Assembly: GCF_030687535.1 (NCBI RefSeq)
Contig: NZ_CP117437.1
Coordinates: 3,245,501-3,309,500 of the forward strand
Reading direction: 5' to 3'
Source of the DNA: Pseudomonas sp. FP2335
GTDB taxonomy: Bacteria > Pseudomonadota > Gammaproteobacteria > Pseudomonadales > Pseudomonadaceae
DNA: 64,000 nucleotides
Position numbers and translations under genes: made by a program. Under the pieces are notes generated by a model. The model was not told the origin of the DNA. It did not search any database and saw only the letters and a program-made list of their open reading frames with translations. Position 1 is the first letter of the stretch, and every line of letters starts with the position of its first letter. Below are positions 1 through 9,257 of the stretch, piece by piece.

Positions 1-2
1 TC

Positions 3-416
3 GTGCGCCGCGTCCTGCGTAAATATGCCGCCGACCAGGACCCCGCCAGCGCGTTGACCCATGGGCTACTGGACAGCTCAAGAGGCCAGAAACTGGCTTA
101 CCTGGCGCTGCTCGGTGTCGATTGGCGCGGCTTCGACGTATTCGAATACCACGCGCCCTACCTGGTGGCCGCGAGCGGCGTGCAAGCGCCCTATACCTAT
201 GAGCACACGGGCACCCGGCCGATGCAGGAGGTGCTGGAGAACTTCGACCAATGGCTGGCCGGGTTCGGCAAGCGCTACCTGCATCTGGATTCTGGCGATG
301 ACGACTACGTGGGGTTTATCGTCGACGCGCACAGCGTCGAATCGACCCTGGAGCTTGCGCAACAGGCAGGCTTGCACGTCACTGTGCAGAGCGCTGCTTG
401 CGATACATCCCCGTGA
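3..416 (+). CDS. C-terminal part of an unrecognised cytoplasmic protein (5' end outside window)
   Basis: The frame is open to the left edge, so this is probably the 3' end of a longer gene; the GTG at base 3 is just the first possible start inside the window. The visible 137 residues have no signal peptide or membrane segment. The C-terminal half is acidic, with a Ser-Gly-Asp-Asp-Asp-Tyr stretch near residue 97, followed by a short alpha/beta segment ending in a Cys-containing tail. I do not recognise the family with confidence; it may be one of the small DUF families common in pseudomonads. It converges on the next gene and overlaps its 3' end by 38 bp. Confidence 0.6.
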   Translation: MRRVLRKYAADQDPASALTHGLLDSSRGQKLAYLALLGVDWRGFDVFEYHAPYLVAASGVQAPYTYEHTGTRPMQEVLENFDQWLAGFGKRYLHLDSGDDDYVGFIVDAHSVESTLELAQQAGLHVTVQSAACDTSP

Positions 417-1794
417 AGTACTCCATGTTGTCCGGCGCCGAGTTGTGGCTGATCACCGCAAAGTCCCTGACCAGTTGGATGTGATATGGCCCGTTGCCCT
501 TGGGCGCCAGGGGTTCACGCACGATGATCAGGTTGTCGGTTTCCATCGGCAAGCGGTGGTGTGCGCTGAGGATCTGCTTGCCGGTCTTGGCGTCTTTGAG
601 TGTCACGGTGAATTCCGCGACCTCCCTGCCCTCGGCGTCACGTTCGGGTAGCACGTTCACGTCCAGGTCGCCATCGCGGCCGAGGAAGTCGTCTCGCATC
701 TGGTAATGGCCGCTGCGCTGCTCGCGCGGGACGTCGCCGAGTTTGTCCAGGTCCGGCTCGCGGTCTGAGCGCCCCAGCTGAATCGCCAGTTCAGGGGTAT
801 TACCCTTGGCGCCGCTGACCCAGGTGCCGGAGAAGTTGTAGGGTTCGACACTTTCCCGGGTCATGCGCCAGATGCCGGTCTGGCGCCCATCGTCGGCATA
901 TTCATGCAGGTAAGTGAAGGGTTTGTCGTCGTAGTCGCTCTGGTCACCCACCAGCTTGATCGGCTTGCCGCTGCCACTTTTGCTGTAGCGCACTTCGCCG
1001 ATCAACACCGCGCCCTGCTGCTGATACCAGATTTGCACCGGGATCTTGCCGTCGAGGGTGCCGTGGAGCATCTCCGGGTCTTCGGTAACCGGCCCTTCCA
1101 GACGTGGGGTTTCCTGCCATTGGCCGTCCTTCCATTCGCCGGTGGTGCGCAGCATATAGCCGCTGGGCATGCTGGAGTTTTCGCCGTCCTCGGTCGGTGG
1201 CACTTCTGCTTGGGTGTAGGAACCCAGCCGTACCAGCTCTGCGTCGCGCATTTGCCATTGCGACGAGCGCGTCCAGCAACAGCCACGATCGGTTTGCGAA
1301 TGGATCACGCCGTCCCTGGGGTTGACCGAAAACATCCCGCCGCTGGATTCATTGGCCAGGTCGGTCAATGGGCGATTGAGCACCCACTGGGGCTTCTGCG
1401 GGTCTTGCAGGTAGACGTCATAGCTGGACTGGAAATTTGCATCGGCGCCATTGCCGTTGCGGATCGCCAGGTCGATACGGCCGTCGCGGTCGATATCGGC
1501 AAAGTACAACACGCCGTACTCGCCCACCAGGCGCCAATCGAGGGTTTTGCCGTCTGCGTTGAGCGGCACCTGCGCGGCGGGGGTTTGCAGTTGCTGGAGG
1601 ATTTCCAGGGTGTGTTTGTCACGGATCGTGACCAGTGCCCGGGTCAATTCCTCAAGGTCTTGCGGCACCTGCGCAAACAAGACTTCGACCAGATAGTGAC
1701 CACTGGGCTCATCGACCGAAAACGAGCGGGGTTCGGCCATGACCGGGGTGGCCAGGGCCAGAGAGATGAGCACACCGTTGAGGAGCGAACGCAT
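379..1794 (-). CDS. Secreted protein of unknown function with an FG-GAP-like Asp motif
   Basis: A 471-residue protein. I chose the ATG at 1794 because it begins a typical signal peptide (Met-Arg-Ser, a hydrophobic core, then a Val-Met-Ala cleavage site near residue 19); the longer reading adds 40 residues without membrane or domain character. Around residue 110 there is a Asp-Ile-Asp-Arg-Asp-Gly-Arg-Ile-Asp-Leu segment resembling the calcium-binding loop of FG-GAP/integrin-type repeats. The rest is rich in beta-strand-like segments. It is probably periplasmic or extracellular. The function is unknown. It is divergent from the protease-like gene at 1920. Confidence 0.75.
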   Translation of the reverse strand: MRSLLNGVLISLALATPVMAEPRSFSVDEPSGHYLVEVLFAQVPQDLEELTRALVTIRDKHTLEILQQLQTPAAQVPLNADGKTLDWRLVGEYGVLYFADIDRDGRIDLAIRNGNGADANFQSSYDVYLQDPQKPQWVLNRPLTDLANESSGGMFSVNPRDGVIHSQTDRGCCWTRSSQWQMRDAELVRLGSYTQAEVPPTEDGENSSMPSGYMLRTTGEWKDGQWQETPRLEGPVTEDPEMLHGTLDGKIPVQIWYQQQGAVLIGEVRYSKSGSGKPIKLVGDQSDYDDKPFTYLHEYADDGRQTGIWRMTRESVEPYNFSGTWVSGAKGNTPELAIQLGRSDREPDLDKLGDVPREQRSGHYQMRDDFLGRDGDLDVNVLPERDAEGREVAEFTVTLKDAKTGKQILSAHHRLPMETDNLIIVREPLAPKGNGPYHIQLVRDFAVISHNSAPDNMEYFTGMYRKQRSAQ

Positions 1795-1919
1795 CCAGCG
1801 CTTCCTTGCTGCAAATGGGGGCGCGCAGTGTATTCGAACAAATCGCTGTTTTGCCAACGGCAATGGCTGGTATGTTGCGCGGCTGCAACCGGCCACACCG
1901 CCAAGGACCATCACGCATC

Positions 1920-3461
1920 ATGGAAGAAGCCGCCACACCGAAAGCCCGTCGCAACTATTTTATTCGCCACTGGCGAGGGGAGTTCCCGCTGGCGCACGCA
2001 TTCTGGATCAATGAAGTATTGATCAGCCTGCTGTGCCTGCTCGCCACGACGCCGTTGTACGTGCTGTTGGTGCGTGACCCTCCAAGCCCCGCCACCCTGC
2101 TGCTGGCAGGCGTGCCGTTCATGCTTATCGCGCTCGCCGTCACAGTTTGGCAAGGCGTTGGCGTTTGGCGCTCGGCCAGGCATCACCGCCAACGCGGTGG
2201 CAAACACCGCTGGGTCATGGTGGTTCGCGTGCTGGTGGTGGTCGGGGCGGTGCAGACCGTTTACTCGGTGCTCGACGTGGTGCCGGCGTTCAAGTCTGCG
2301 CTGCGCCTGGCCATGAACCCCAACGCGATGCCGCCCTACCGGATCACTGCGCTCAGCGATACTGAGCTCCAATTCAATGGCGGCATCGGCTCCGGCAGTT
2401 TCTCTGCCTTCGAGCAGGCATTGGCCGCTCACCCCGCTGTCACCACGCTCCAGCTGGACAGCCCGGGCGGCCTGTTCGGCGAAGCCCGGGCCATCGCGCG
2501 GCTGATCGAAGAAAAGGCGTTGACCACCTACACCAACAGCGCATGCATGAGTGCCTGCGCGCTGGTGTTCATGTCGGGCAAACAACGGTTGCTAGGCGTG
2601 GAAGGCAAGCTGGGGTTCCACGCCGCGACGTTGTTCGATTCGGACAATCAATCAACGCTAGTCGTCGCACAGTATCGCGAGGCACTGCTTAAGCACGGCG
2701 CGTCCAGACAATTCGTCGATAAAGTGCTGGCGACCGCACGCGAAGACATGTGGTTTCCGGACATCGCTGAACTCAAGCGTGAGCACATCGTGTCGGCCAC
2801 CGTAGACGCCCGGGGCTTCACCGATGCACGCCTTGCGCGGCTACGGGAAGCGGGGCAACTGGATGTCTACTTGCGCACGTTTTTCCAGTTCAGAACGCTG
2901 GCCGAAGAGGTGCCTGCGCAGTACGAAGTGCACAAGGCCAAGGCACAAAAAGCCTTGGATGAGGCCACAGCCTACAGCGCGTTCGATAAGCTCACGCGCG
3001 AGCACGACACTTGGCTGATCCAGGACGCTCTGCGCAAGGCCCCGGCCCCGCAACTGTTGCGGTTCTGGCAAGCCCAGGCGTCGCTCGTGGACGCCGCGGT
3101 GCAAGGCGGTGAACAGGCCTGCGCGTTCTACCTTACAGGCGTTTACCCCGGGGGTTACGGCGCTATGCCAGACGTCTTGCAGGCGCTGTTCACAAACGCA
3201 CGCGACAGCCGGCGCGAACTGGTCAAAGCAGCCGCCGAGGTCAACCAGAACATTGCTCCGACCGCCCAGGCCCGGGCCGACTTGAACCGTGTGTTCACGC
3301 ACGTCCAGCCCGGCACCTACGAGCGCTATCGGTCCCCGAGCAAACACGCACCCGCACAGGTGTGCACTGCCCACCAGGAGTTGTACCGACGTGTGCTCGC
3401 ACTGCCCAACCCAACGCGCGTCGCCGAGGCGTTTCGGTTGTTGCCGGGCTACACGCGCTGA
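1920..3461 (+). CDS. Membrane-anchored ClpP/crotonase-fold serine protease-like protein
   Basis: A 513-residue protein beginning at the ATG at 1920; upstream in-frame codons belong to the divergent promoter region. Three hydrophobic segments lie in the first 130 residues (about 25-48, 60-82 and 96-120). They are followed by a ClpP-like domain: Leu-Asp-Ser-Pro-Gly-Gly near residue 180, a Ser/Ala/Cys-rich Ser-Ala-Cys-Met-Ser-Ala-Cys loop near 205 supplying the probable nucleophilic serine, and a Gly-Phe-His-Ala segment near 233 supplying the probable catalytic histidine. This arrangement is known from predicted periplasmic proteins of the COG3904 type. Substrate unknown. About 200 C-terminal residues form a helical extension. 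Confidence 0.75.
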   Translation: MEEAATPKARRNYFIRHWRGEFPLAHAFWINEVLISLLCLLATTPLYVLLVRDPPSPATLLLAGVPFMLIALAVTVWQGVGVWRSARHHRQRGGKHRWVMVVRVLVVVGAVQTVYSVLDVVPAFKSALRLAMNPNAMPPYRITALSDTELQFNGGIGSGSFSAFEQALAAHPAVTTLQLDSPGGLFGEARAIARLIEEKALTTYTNSACMSACALVFMSGKQRLLGVEGKLGFHAATLFDSDNQSTLVVAQYREALLKHGASRQFVDKVLATAREDMWFPDIAELKREHIVSATVDARGFTDARLARLREAGQLDVYLRTFFQFRTLAEEVPAQYEVHKAKAQKALDEATAYSAFDKLTREHDTWLIQDALRKAPAPQLLRFWQAQASLVDAAVQGGEQACAFYLTGVYPGGYGAMPDVLQALFTNARDSRRELVKAAAEVNQNIAPTAQARADLNRVFTHVQPGTYERYRSPSKHAPAQVCTAHQELYRRVLALPNPTRVAEAFRLLPGYTR

Positions 3462-3467
3462 GGGGCG

Positions 3468-3779
3468 TCAAACACCGGCGTCTAGCAGCATCTGGATCAG
3501 CGCTTCAGGCCAAACCGTATCGGCAGCGGTTTTCAGCTCGTTGACAGACCACCAATGGTGGTCGGCCATGACCTGGGTTTCTGCCAGGGTCCACTCGGCT
3601 TTGGAAAGCGTCTTGCTGTGCGCGTGAACGACAAAATACTGTTCGATGGCCATCACTGTTTCGCCGCTGGGCAGCATCAAGGCAAAGCGCCGATCCGCCA
3701 CGCAGGCGCCAACGCTATCGCGCACAACGCCGGTCTCCTCGCGCAGTTCGCGTATCACCAGGCAGGCATCCGCAGCTTG
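3468..3779 (-). pseudogene. 5'-truncated NUDIX hydrolase remnant
   Basis: The frame encodes the C-terminal two-thirds of a NUDIX hydrolase: Arg-Glu-Leu-Arg-Glu-Glu-Thr-Gly-Val is the second half of the NUDIX box (REUXEEXGU), followed by the usual beta-rich region with a Trp-Trp-Ser-Val motif and a short helical tail. The first half of the box (the Gly loop and upstream Glu) and about 50-60 N-terminal residues are absent; an in-frame TGA lies at 3780-3782. The only usable start (GTG 3758) falls inside the motif, so the product cannot be a full enzyme. The missing 5' part has been replaced by the HIT-family remnant immediately upstream, suggesting a deletion that joined two genes. Confidence 0.7.
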
Positions 3780-3925
3780 TCATCCGGTTCCGAGGCATAG
3801 CGCGGAAAGATATGGCAATGCAGTTCCGGCTCAGAGTTGCCGAGGCGGGTCATGTCCAGCAGATAGGTGGCGCGGGCTTCAGCATCCAGGTCGTTAAGGC
3901 TGGCAGCCACTGGATCGGCCCACAC
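3755..3925 (-). pseudogene. HIT-like (histidine triad) hydrolase remnant
   Basis: On the minus strand, in a frame different from the NUDIX remnant, the codons read Ala-Ser-Leu-Asn-Asp-Leu-Asp ... Leu-Asp-Met-Thr-Arg-Leu-Gly, then directly Asn-Ser-Glu-Pro-Glu-Leu-His-Cys-His-Ile-Phe-Pro-Arg-Tyr. The last segment is the His-x-His core of HIT-family nucleotide hydrolases. Intact relatives, as I recall them, carry about 15-20 more residues between the two blocks, so an internal in-frame deletion is likely. The frame is closed upstream by a TAG at 3926-3928 and downstream by a TGA at 3755-3757 inside the NUDIX box. There is no start codon: a dead gene fragment fused to another. Confidence 0.6.
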
Positions 3926-4091
3926 CTACACCGCGAACCAAGAGCAGATACCAGACAATCCATATTTTCTGTTGTACACAAAAAATCCCTAAAGATTCTC
4001 GACACCCCCGCCGACATAGCGGTGATAGCAAATCGCCGCGTCACACACAGCAGCGACGATTTGGCCGCCCTCCCCGCTGATGGTTGTCTCG

Positions 4092-6032
4092 ATGAAAATA
4101 AAAAATAAGCTGGTCCTTGCTTTCGTTTCCGTCGCTTTTATCCCGGTCAGCCTGGTCGCGGTGATCTCCGTCATGAACACGCGGACCCAGGCAGTCGAAC
4201 AGTTTATCGACGGCAGCACCCGTGAAATCCGCCAGATCGATGGCAACATCCGCCAGTTTTTCGATGGCACGACGCAGAACGTCGATCAAATGTCCGCCGA
4301 TCCTGTATACACTTCCGTGAACACGCTCAAGGACTACCAGCCCGCCAATGCCGCCAGCCAGCCGATGCCGGCGCCGGCACAAGAGGTCATCGAGCACTTT
4401 GCGCGTTATGGTGCAACCCACCCCGCCGCTGCGATTCTGTCCATCGGCCTCGAAGATGGCACCTACGCCAAATGGCCGGATGACCCGCAACTGGCCAAAT
4501 ACGACCCGCGCGCGCGCCCATGGTACAAGGCCGCGATGGCGAGCCCCGGCAAGACCGTGCGCACCCCCGCGTATTACTACGACAAGGACGACGTGGCCCT
4601 GGTGGGCACTGCGCGCGCCTTGCTGGACAACGCCGGCAAACCCAAAGGCGTGTTCGTGGTCAGCGTCTCGCTGAAGAACCTCACCGAGCTGGTCAAGAGC
4701 ATCAAACTGGGCGCCAGTGGCTATGTGATGTTGATCGAAGATGGCGTGGTGCTGGTTGACCCGCGTGACAATACGCACAACTTCAAGCCGCTCAAAGACC
4801 TCGGCGAACCCTACGCACAGCTGGCGAACACCGCCCAGGGCTCGACCGATGTGGTAATCAATGGCGTGCGCTACATGGCCAATATCTGGACCTCCCCCGG
4901 CCTCGGCTGGCGTTATGTCGGCCTGATCGAATACAACGAAGTGATGGCCGAAGCCACGCGCATGACCTATCTCACCAGTGCGATCGTCGCGGTGCTGGTG
5001 CTGATCTTCGGGTTGGTCGCGGCGGCGTTCTCCAAGGTCATCGTCAAACCCATCGGCCAGGTTAGTACCGGCTTGCAATCCATCGCCCAGGGCGAAGGCG
5101 ACTTGCGCCACGAACTGCACGTGCAGGGCAAGGACGAAACCGCCGAACTGGCCGGCTGGTTCAACAAGTTTCTCGCGGCGATCCGCCAGTTGATCCAACA
5201 CATCGGCGCGGCCTCGGCCAATTTGCAGAACGCCTCGCGGGTCAACAGTGAAGTGGCCAACAACATGAACGAAGCCGCCGGGCGCCAGCGTGAGGCGGTG
5301 GAGTTGGTCTCCACCGCCTTCAACGAGATGGTCGCCACCGCCAACGAAGTCGCGCGCTCGTGCAGCGGTGCGGCAGAGTCGGCAGAGAACGGCCACCGCC
5401 GGGTCGCCGAGGGCAAGCAGCAAATCGAAGTGACCACCGACAATGTCAACCGCCTCGGCCGCCGCCTCACGGAATCGTCACAAGCCATGGTCGAACTGGA
5501 AGCCGGTAGCCGCAGCATCAACCAGATCCTCGGCACCATCCGCGCGATTGCCGAGCAGACCAACCTGCTGGCGCTCAACGCCGCCATCGAAGCCGCCCGC
5601 GCCGGCGATCAAGGCCGTGGTTTTGCCGTAGTGGCCGACGAAGTCCGGGCCTTGGCCAAACGCACCTCGGACTCCACCGGCGAGATCGAACACCTGCTCG
5701 GTACCCTGGAAAACAAGACCCAGGAAGTCACCCAGAAAATGGGCAGTTGCCTCGACCTGTCACGGGCCAGCGTGTCGTCCATTGAAAGCGCGCGGGACAG
5801 CTTTGAAGGCATCCAGTTGTCGGTGAACGAGATCCGCGACCAGAACCTGCAGATCTCCGCCGCAGCCGAGGAACAGCACAGCGTGGCGGAAGAGATCAAC
5901 CGGCATATCCAGCAGATCTACGACGAGGCACGGTTGGTGGAAAGCCTGGCGAACTCCGCGCAGGATGACTCGGGACGGTTGTCGAACCTGTCGGATGAGT
6001 TGAATGGGTTGGTGGGACGGTTCAAGTCATAG
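4092..6032 (+). CDS. Methyl-accepting chemotaxis protein with a dCache-type sensor
   Basis: A transmembrane chemoreceptor of about 646 residues. Order: TM1 (about 7-27), a periplasmic double-Cache sensor (about 30-280), TM2 (about 286-310), HAMP (about 312-365), and a cytoplasmic coiled coil whose hairpin tip has the conserved [10 protein letters not shown] core that contacts CheA and CheW (about residue 480). The sensor has Arg-x-Trp-Tyr near residue 140 and a Tyr-Tyr-Tyr-Asp patch, as in amino-acid-type dCache sensors, but where those have Asp in the Gly-Val-x-Gly-x-Asp segment this protein reads Val-Val-Ser-Val-Ser. ATGs at 4080 and 4092 are both possible; 4092 gives the more typical short basic N-terminus. 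No clear ribosome-binding site. Confidence 0.93.
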   Translation: MKIKNKLVLAFVSVAFIPVSLVAVISVMNTRTQAVEQFIDGSTREIRQIDGNIRQFFDGTTQNVDQMSADPVYTSVNTLKDYQPANAASQPMPAPAQEVIEHFARYGATHPAAAILSIGLEDGTYAKWPDDPQLAKYDPRARPWYKAAMASPGKTVRTPAYYYDKDDVALVGTARALLDNAGKPKGVFVVSVSLKNLTELVKSIKLGASGYVMLIEDGVVLVDPRDNTHNFKPLKDLGEPYAQLANTAQGSTDVVINGVRYMANIWTSPGLGWRYVGLIEYNEVMAEATRMTYLTSAIVAVLVLIFGLVAAAFSKVIVKPIGQVSTGLQSIAQGEGDLRHELHVQGKDETAELAGWFNKFLAAIRQLIQHIGAASANLQNASRVNSEVANNMNEAAGRQREAVELVSTAFNEMVATANEVARSCSGAAESAENGHRRVAEGKQQIEVTTDNVNRLGRRLTESSQAMVELEAGSRSINQILGTIRAIAEQTNLLALNAAIEAARAGDQGRGFAVVADEVRALAKRTSDSTGEIEHLLGTLENKTQEVTQKMGSCLDLSRASVSSIESARDSFEGIQLSVNEIRDQNLQISAAAEEQHSVAEEINRHIQQIYDEARLVESLANSAQDDSGRLSNLSDELNGLVGRFKS

Positions 6033-6054
6033 GGTCACAAATGGGAGAGCGGTA

Positions 6055-6079
6055 CCTGCTTTCTTTTCATGAAAGCAGG
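6055..6079. terminator. 9-bp inverted repeat between convergent genes
   Basis: CCTGCTTTC (6055-6063) and GAAAGCAGG (6071-6079) form a perfect 9-bp stem with a 7-nt T-rich loop. It sits between the chemoreceptor stop and the stop of the Sel1 lipoprotein gene on the other strand, overlapping the last codons of the latter. There is no clear U-tract on either side, so terminator function is only probable. Confidence 0.4.
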
Positions 6080-7350
6080 CACCACTCAACCGCTTGTTCA
6101 CGCTGCGTGACTTTGTCGGAGAACGGCCACAGGCGGGACTGATAGCGTTCGATCCATACCGTCGGAAATACATCGCCTTGCTTGAAATACCTTGCGCCGT
6201 TTCCATCTCTCAGCGAATCGCCCCAGGAGAGCAAACCGACCTCCCAATAGCCGCTCAATGGGCAAATTTGACCGCTGTAGCCGTTGGGCGCGGACAGATG
6301 GGATTGGCTGAATGCCGGTGAACCCGGAAGGCCCTGGCCGGTGGCGGGATCGAGGAGTTTGGCGTTGGCCAGTTGGGTGATCAGTGCTTCGCTGGGCTTG
6401 GGGGGTGGAATGTTGGCCAGGTGAGCTTCCAACCATTGAAGTTTGCCGTCCCAGGCGGGCAGTTTGGCTGGGGGCAAGGGGAGGATTTCGTTGATTTCGG
6501 GGACTTTGGGGTTGGCGTAGGAGTAGTTGGCGAGAGTCCGCCAGATCTTTTCGTAGCGCTCGGAGCGTTCGAGGTCTTTCTCCTGATTGAGGTAATACAA
6601 TGTATCGGTGAGTGGAGGACCGCGAAAAGTCCGTCTCAACCAGCCGGCAGAGGTTTCATCACCAGCAGCCACCCCTAGTTGGAAAACTTCAAGTGCCTCT
6701 TGAAACAGTCCCTTCCCTTTAAGGTTGACACCTAGGTCAGAGGCCGCTTCGCGATGCCCCTGTTCGGCCGCGCATCGGCGCATTTGTCGGGCTATATCCG
6801 GTGCAACGTCGCTCGGTGCCAGTCTTTGTGCAACAGAGTACTGAGCTTCAGCACTACCTTGATCAGCCGCTTTGCGGAAATAACGCAACGCCATTTCCGA
6901 ATCCTGCTTCAGCCCGGTTGAACCGTTTTTCAGAAAAATGCCAATAAAGTAGTAGCCCGTCGCCACGCCTCCATCGATCAATGTCTGGCTCAGCCGCAAA
7001 TGCTCATCACTCCGGAGCTTGAAATGACCGCGCATGCTGCCGTTTTGCAGGTTGATATTGGCCTTGTAATGACCATTCTCGGCGGCAATCCGGTACAGCC
7101 GTTCAATCTCCGCATCTACGGCCTCATCTTGTTTGAGTAAATTGTTTTTCTGCAACCAACGAGCGTATTGAAACAGTTCATCGACCTGGGCAGTTGGCGC
7201 AGAGATTTGCTCATGCACGCAAGTAAAGGCCAGCTTGGCTTTAATTTCGGTCAGTGGATTCATAGAAACACTCTGAGCAGGGCGAGTAGGAGCTAAGCCG
7301 CTATCACAGGCAACCAGCAGGAGGGATGTCAGCCATATGAGAATTCGCAT
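6067..7350 (-). CDS. Sel1-repeat lipoprotein, predicted T6SS immunity protein (Tli5 type)
   Basis: A 427-residue protein with a lipoprotein signal: a short hydrophobic stretch ending Leu-Leu-Val-Ala-Cys, with Cys15 as the lipidation site, which predicts a periplasm-facing anchored protein. The middle (about 90-240) has Sel1/TPR-like helical repeats with Ala-Glu-x-Gly, Tyr-Phe-Arg-Lys-Ala-Ala-Asp-Gln-Gly and similar motifs. The C-terminal third resembles the DUF6396-type module common in such immunity proteins (Trp-Asp-Gly-Lys, then Pro-Pro-Lys-Pro-Ser-Glu-Ala-Leu). The start codon overlaps the stop of the phospholipase gene (TAATG). Sel1-type periplasmic lipoproteins are the known cognate inhibitors of PldB-like effectors, so immunity against the upstream lipase is the natural reading. 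Confidence 0.85.
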   Translation of the reverse strand: MRILIWLTSLLLVACDSGLAPTRPAQSVSMNPLTEIKAKLAFTCVHEQISAPTAQVDELFQYARWLQKNNLLKQDEAVDAEIERLYRIAAENGHYKANINLQNGSMRGHFKLRSDEHLRLSQTLIDGGVATGYYFIGIFLKNGSTGLKQDSEMALRYFRKAADQGSAEAQYSVAQRLAPSDVAPDIARQMRRCAAEQGHREAASDLGVNLKGKGLFQEALEVFQLGVAAGDETSAGWLRRTFRGPPLTDTLYYLNQEKDLERSERYEKIWRTLANYSYANPKVPEINEILPLPPAKLPAWDGKLQWLEAHLANIPPPKPSEALITQLANAKLLDPATGQGLPGSPAFSQSHLSAPNGYSGQICPLSGYWEVGLLSWGDSLRDGNGARYFKQGDVFPTVWIERYQSRLWPFSDKVTQREQAVEWCLLS

Positions 7351-9257
7351 TAGTCGAGGTCCTTAGGCGTTCTTTCTTCGTAATAAAACCCGATGAGCGG
7401 CGTAGCGGGTATACCGTTGTACTTATTATCCTGGCGGTCTTTGTTTTCTTTGATGAGCCCTGTCCATACATCAAACGCCTGCGCCGCATCATCCTGATCC
7501 CCCCGCCCATCCGTATGCAGCCCCCACAACCGCCGCCTCAACCCCTGCGTCACACTCCCCCACTCATGCGCAATATTCAGTTCACTATCCACCTGCATAC
7601 TCCGTGTATTGATATTCGCCGAGCCGTGGGTGGTGAACACGTCGTCAACGATCATCAGCTTCGAATGGATATACACCGGCATCCACGGCTTACCCGCTGG
7701 CGAGTCCTTGGCCACCAGCGAACACACATGCACCTTCAGCCCCGGCCGTGGTTCCGGGGCCAGTGTGCTGTTCTCGATGGCCTGGATCTGTTGTTCGAGC
7801 GCGGCTTCGCGTAGCTCATTGCGCAGTTTGGCGTCGCGCTGCGCGTCCTCGGCTTTTTCGCTGATTGCGCCGCCGCTCAGCGCATCGGTCAGGCGCGTCA
7901 AGGCGATCAATGCTCGGCGTTCGAGCAGTTCACTCAAGGTCGGTGCCTGTGCACTCGTGTGGGCCTTGGCCTGTTCGATGCGCTGCAGCTTGGTGATCTG
8001 CGGGATGGCATCACCGCGCCCAAGGCTTTCGAGCATGCGGTAGGTGTTCAAGGCCCCAGGGCCTACGCCATCTTCGCTGGCGTTGGTGATCACGAACAGG
8101 TGCAGGCTGCCATGCAACCCCGGATCGCGTCCGGCGCGGGTCTGGACGGCGGCGGCCTTGCTGATCGCTTCGGCGAGGGGCGGCCAGCGGAAATACTGGT
8201 TCTCGATGTAGATGAACTGGGTCGCGTTGTTGACCGCTTTCAGGTAAAGCTTTTCGATGTCGCGCTTGCCGTCTTGCGCCTGGGTGCGCACCAGCTGGGC
8301 CAGTTGGCGCGTCGCGCCGGGGGTGCATTGCAGTGTGGGGCCGATCTGCTTTGCCTGGCGCAAGGCAAACAGGTCTTCAGCGGTCTCCCTGCGCCAGGCG
8401 GTCGCGAAGTTGTGGTGCAAGTGCTCAAGGATCGGCCCGCTGACCTGGCTGGAAATATCCTGACGCGGTGTATCACCACGCGGCCCGCGATTGGGTGCAG
8501 GTTTACTGCCTTCGGCGCGGTTCTGCGCCGTATGCTCGTCCGTGTCCCAGTACTCGTCGAGCATGTTGTGCCCCATCACAAAACCGACGGCATGCTCGGC
8601 CCGTTCATAGTCGACCAGTACGGTTTTTTGATGGTGGGTCACAGCCACTGCCAGCGCGCCCAGGGTGCCGACGCTGAGCTGTGGGTCGAGGCTTTTATAT
8701 TTGGCTTGATGGGCGATTTCCGCGCGTTCAAACAGGCTGAAACCACGGCTGACAAACACCGGCACATTGCGCGCTACGCGCATGGCAGGCGCCAGATGAT
8801 CGGCAAAGGCACAGCGGGAAAACCACTGCCGGTCGTAGGCATATTGATCATCCGTGGCCGGTTGCAGCGCCCGGTCCTGGATCCGGTACGGTCCTTTGCC
8901 AGGCAGATTGGCCTCGCCGGCTGCGCCAGCGCTATTAAACGGTGACTCCCAACCCAATATCCGGACCTCAACGCCTTCTCTTGCTTTTGCCATGAGCAGT
9001 TCGCCGATACTTGGGCTCTCGCCGTCGCGAATGAAATACATCGACGGCTGGAACCCCCAGCAAATGATATCGATGGTTCTCGTGGCGTTGGCGATTGCCA
9101 AATGCACGGCCTTGAACGCTTCTTCACCGTTGATCAGCGGCTGGTAGGTGGCCTCGACCGGGTGATACTCAGTGCACTGCAGGTACCAGGGCGCAGTGCA
9201 GGTTGCCTGTTGGGTGTGTTGCAGGGCCACGGGCACGACGGTGCAAAGGTCATTCAT
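7350..9257 (-). CDS. Phospholipase D-family T6SS effector (Tle5/PldB-like)
   Basis: A 635-residue protein with two HKD motifs of the phospholipase D superfamily: His-Gln-Lys-x4-Asp near residue 208 and His-Ser-Lys-x4-Asp near residue 531, the latter followed by the usual Gly-Ser-Ala-Asn-Ile-Asn. Both catalytic His/Lys pairs are intact, so it should hydrolyse phosphodiester bonds of phospholipids. There is no signal peptide, consistent with delivery by a type VI spike. It begins within an ATGA overlap with the vgrG stop and ends in a TAATG overlap with the predicted immunity gene, giving strict translational coupling. The closest described relative by architecture and neighbourhood is PldB (Tle5b) of P. 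aeruginosa. Confidence 0.92.
   Translation of the reverse strand: MNDLCTVVPVALQHTQQATCTAPWYLQCTEYHPVEATYQPLINGEEAFKAVHLAIANATRTIDIICWGFQPSMYFIRDGESPSIGELLMAKAREGVEVRILGWESPFNSAGAAGEANLPGKGPYRIQDRALQPATDDQYAYDRQWFSRCAFADHLAPAMRVARNVPVFVSRGFSLFERAEIAHQAKYKSLDPQLSVGTLGALAVAVTHHQKTVLVDYERAEHAVGFVMGHNMLDEYWDTDEHTAQNRAEGSKPAPNRGPRGDTPRQDISSQVSGPILEHLHHNFATAWRRETAEDLFALRQAKQIGPTLQCTPGATRQLAQLVRTQAQDGKRDIEKLYLKAVNNATQFIYIENQYFRWPPLAEAISKAAAVQTRAGRDPGLHGSLHLFVITNASEDGVGPGALNTYRMLESLGRGDAIPQITKLQRIEQAKAHTSAQAPTLSELLERRALIALTRLTDALSGGAISEKAEDAQRDAKLRNELREAALEQQIQAIENSTLAPEPRPGLKVHVCSLVAKDSPAGKPWMPVYIHSKLMIVDDVFTTHGSANINTRSMQVDSELNIAHEWGSVTQGLRRRLWGLHTDGRGDQDDAAQAFDVWTGLIKENKDRQDNKYNGIPATPLIGFYYEERTPKDLD

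Noticed and set aside
904..2022. 372-codon plus-strand open frame opposite the secreted protein gene
   Set aside because: Composition is that of an antisense shadow of a high-GC gene (His/Gln/Val-rich, no domain), while the minus-strand reading has a signal peptide and sensible strands.
4041..5423. 460-codon minus-strand open frame inside the chemoreceptor gene
   Set aside because: The opposite frame has an unmistakable chemoreceptor with HAMP and signalling tip; the antisense protein is rich in His, Gln and Gly without motifs.
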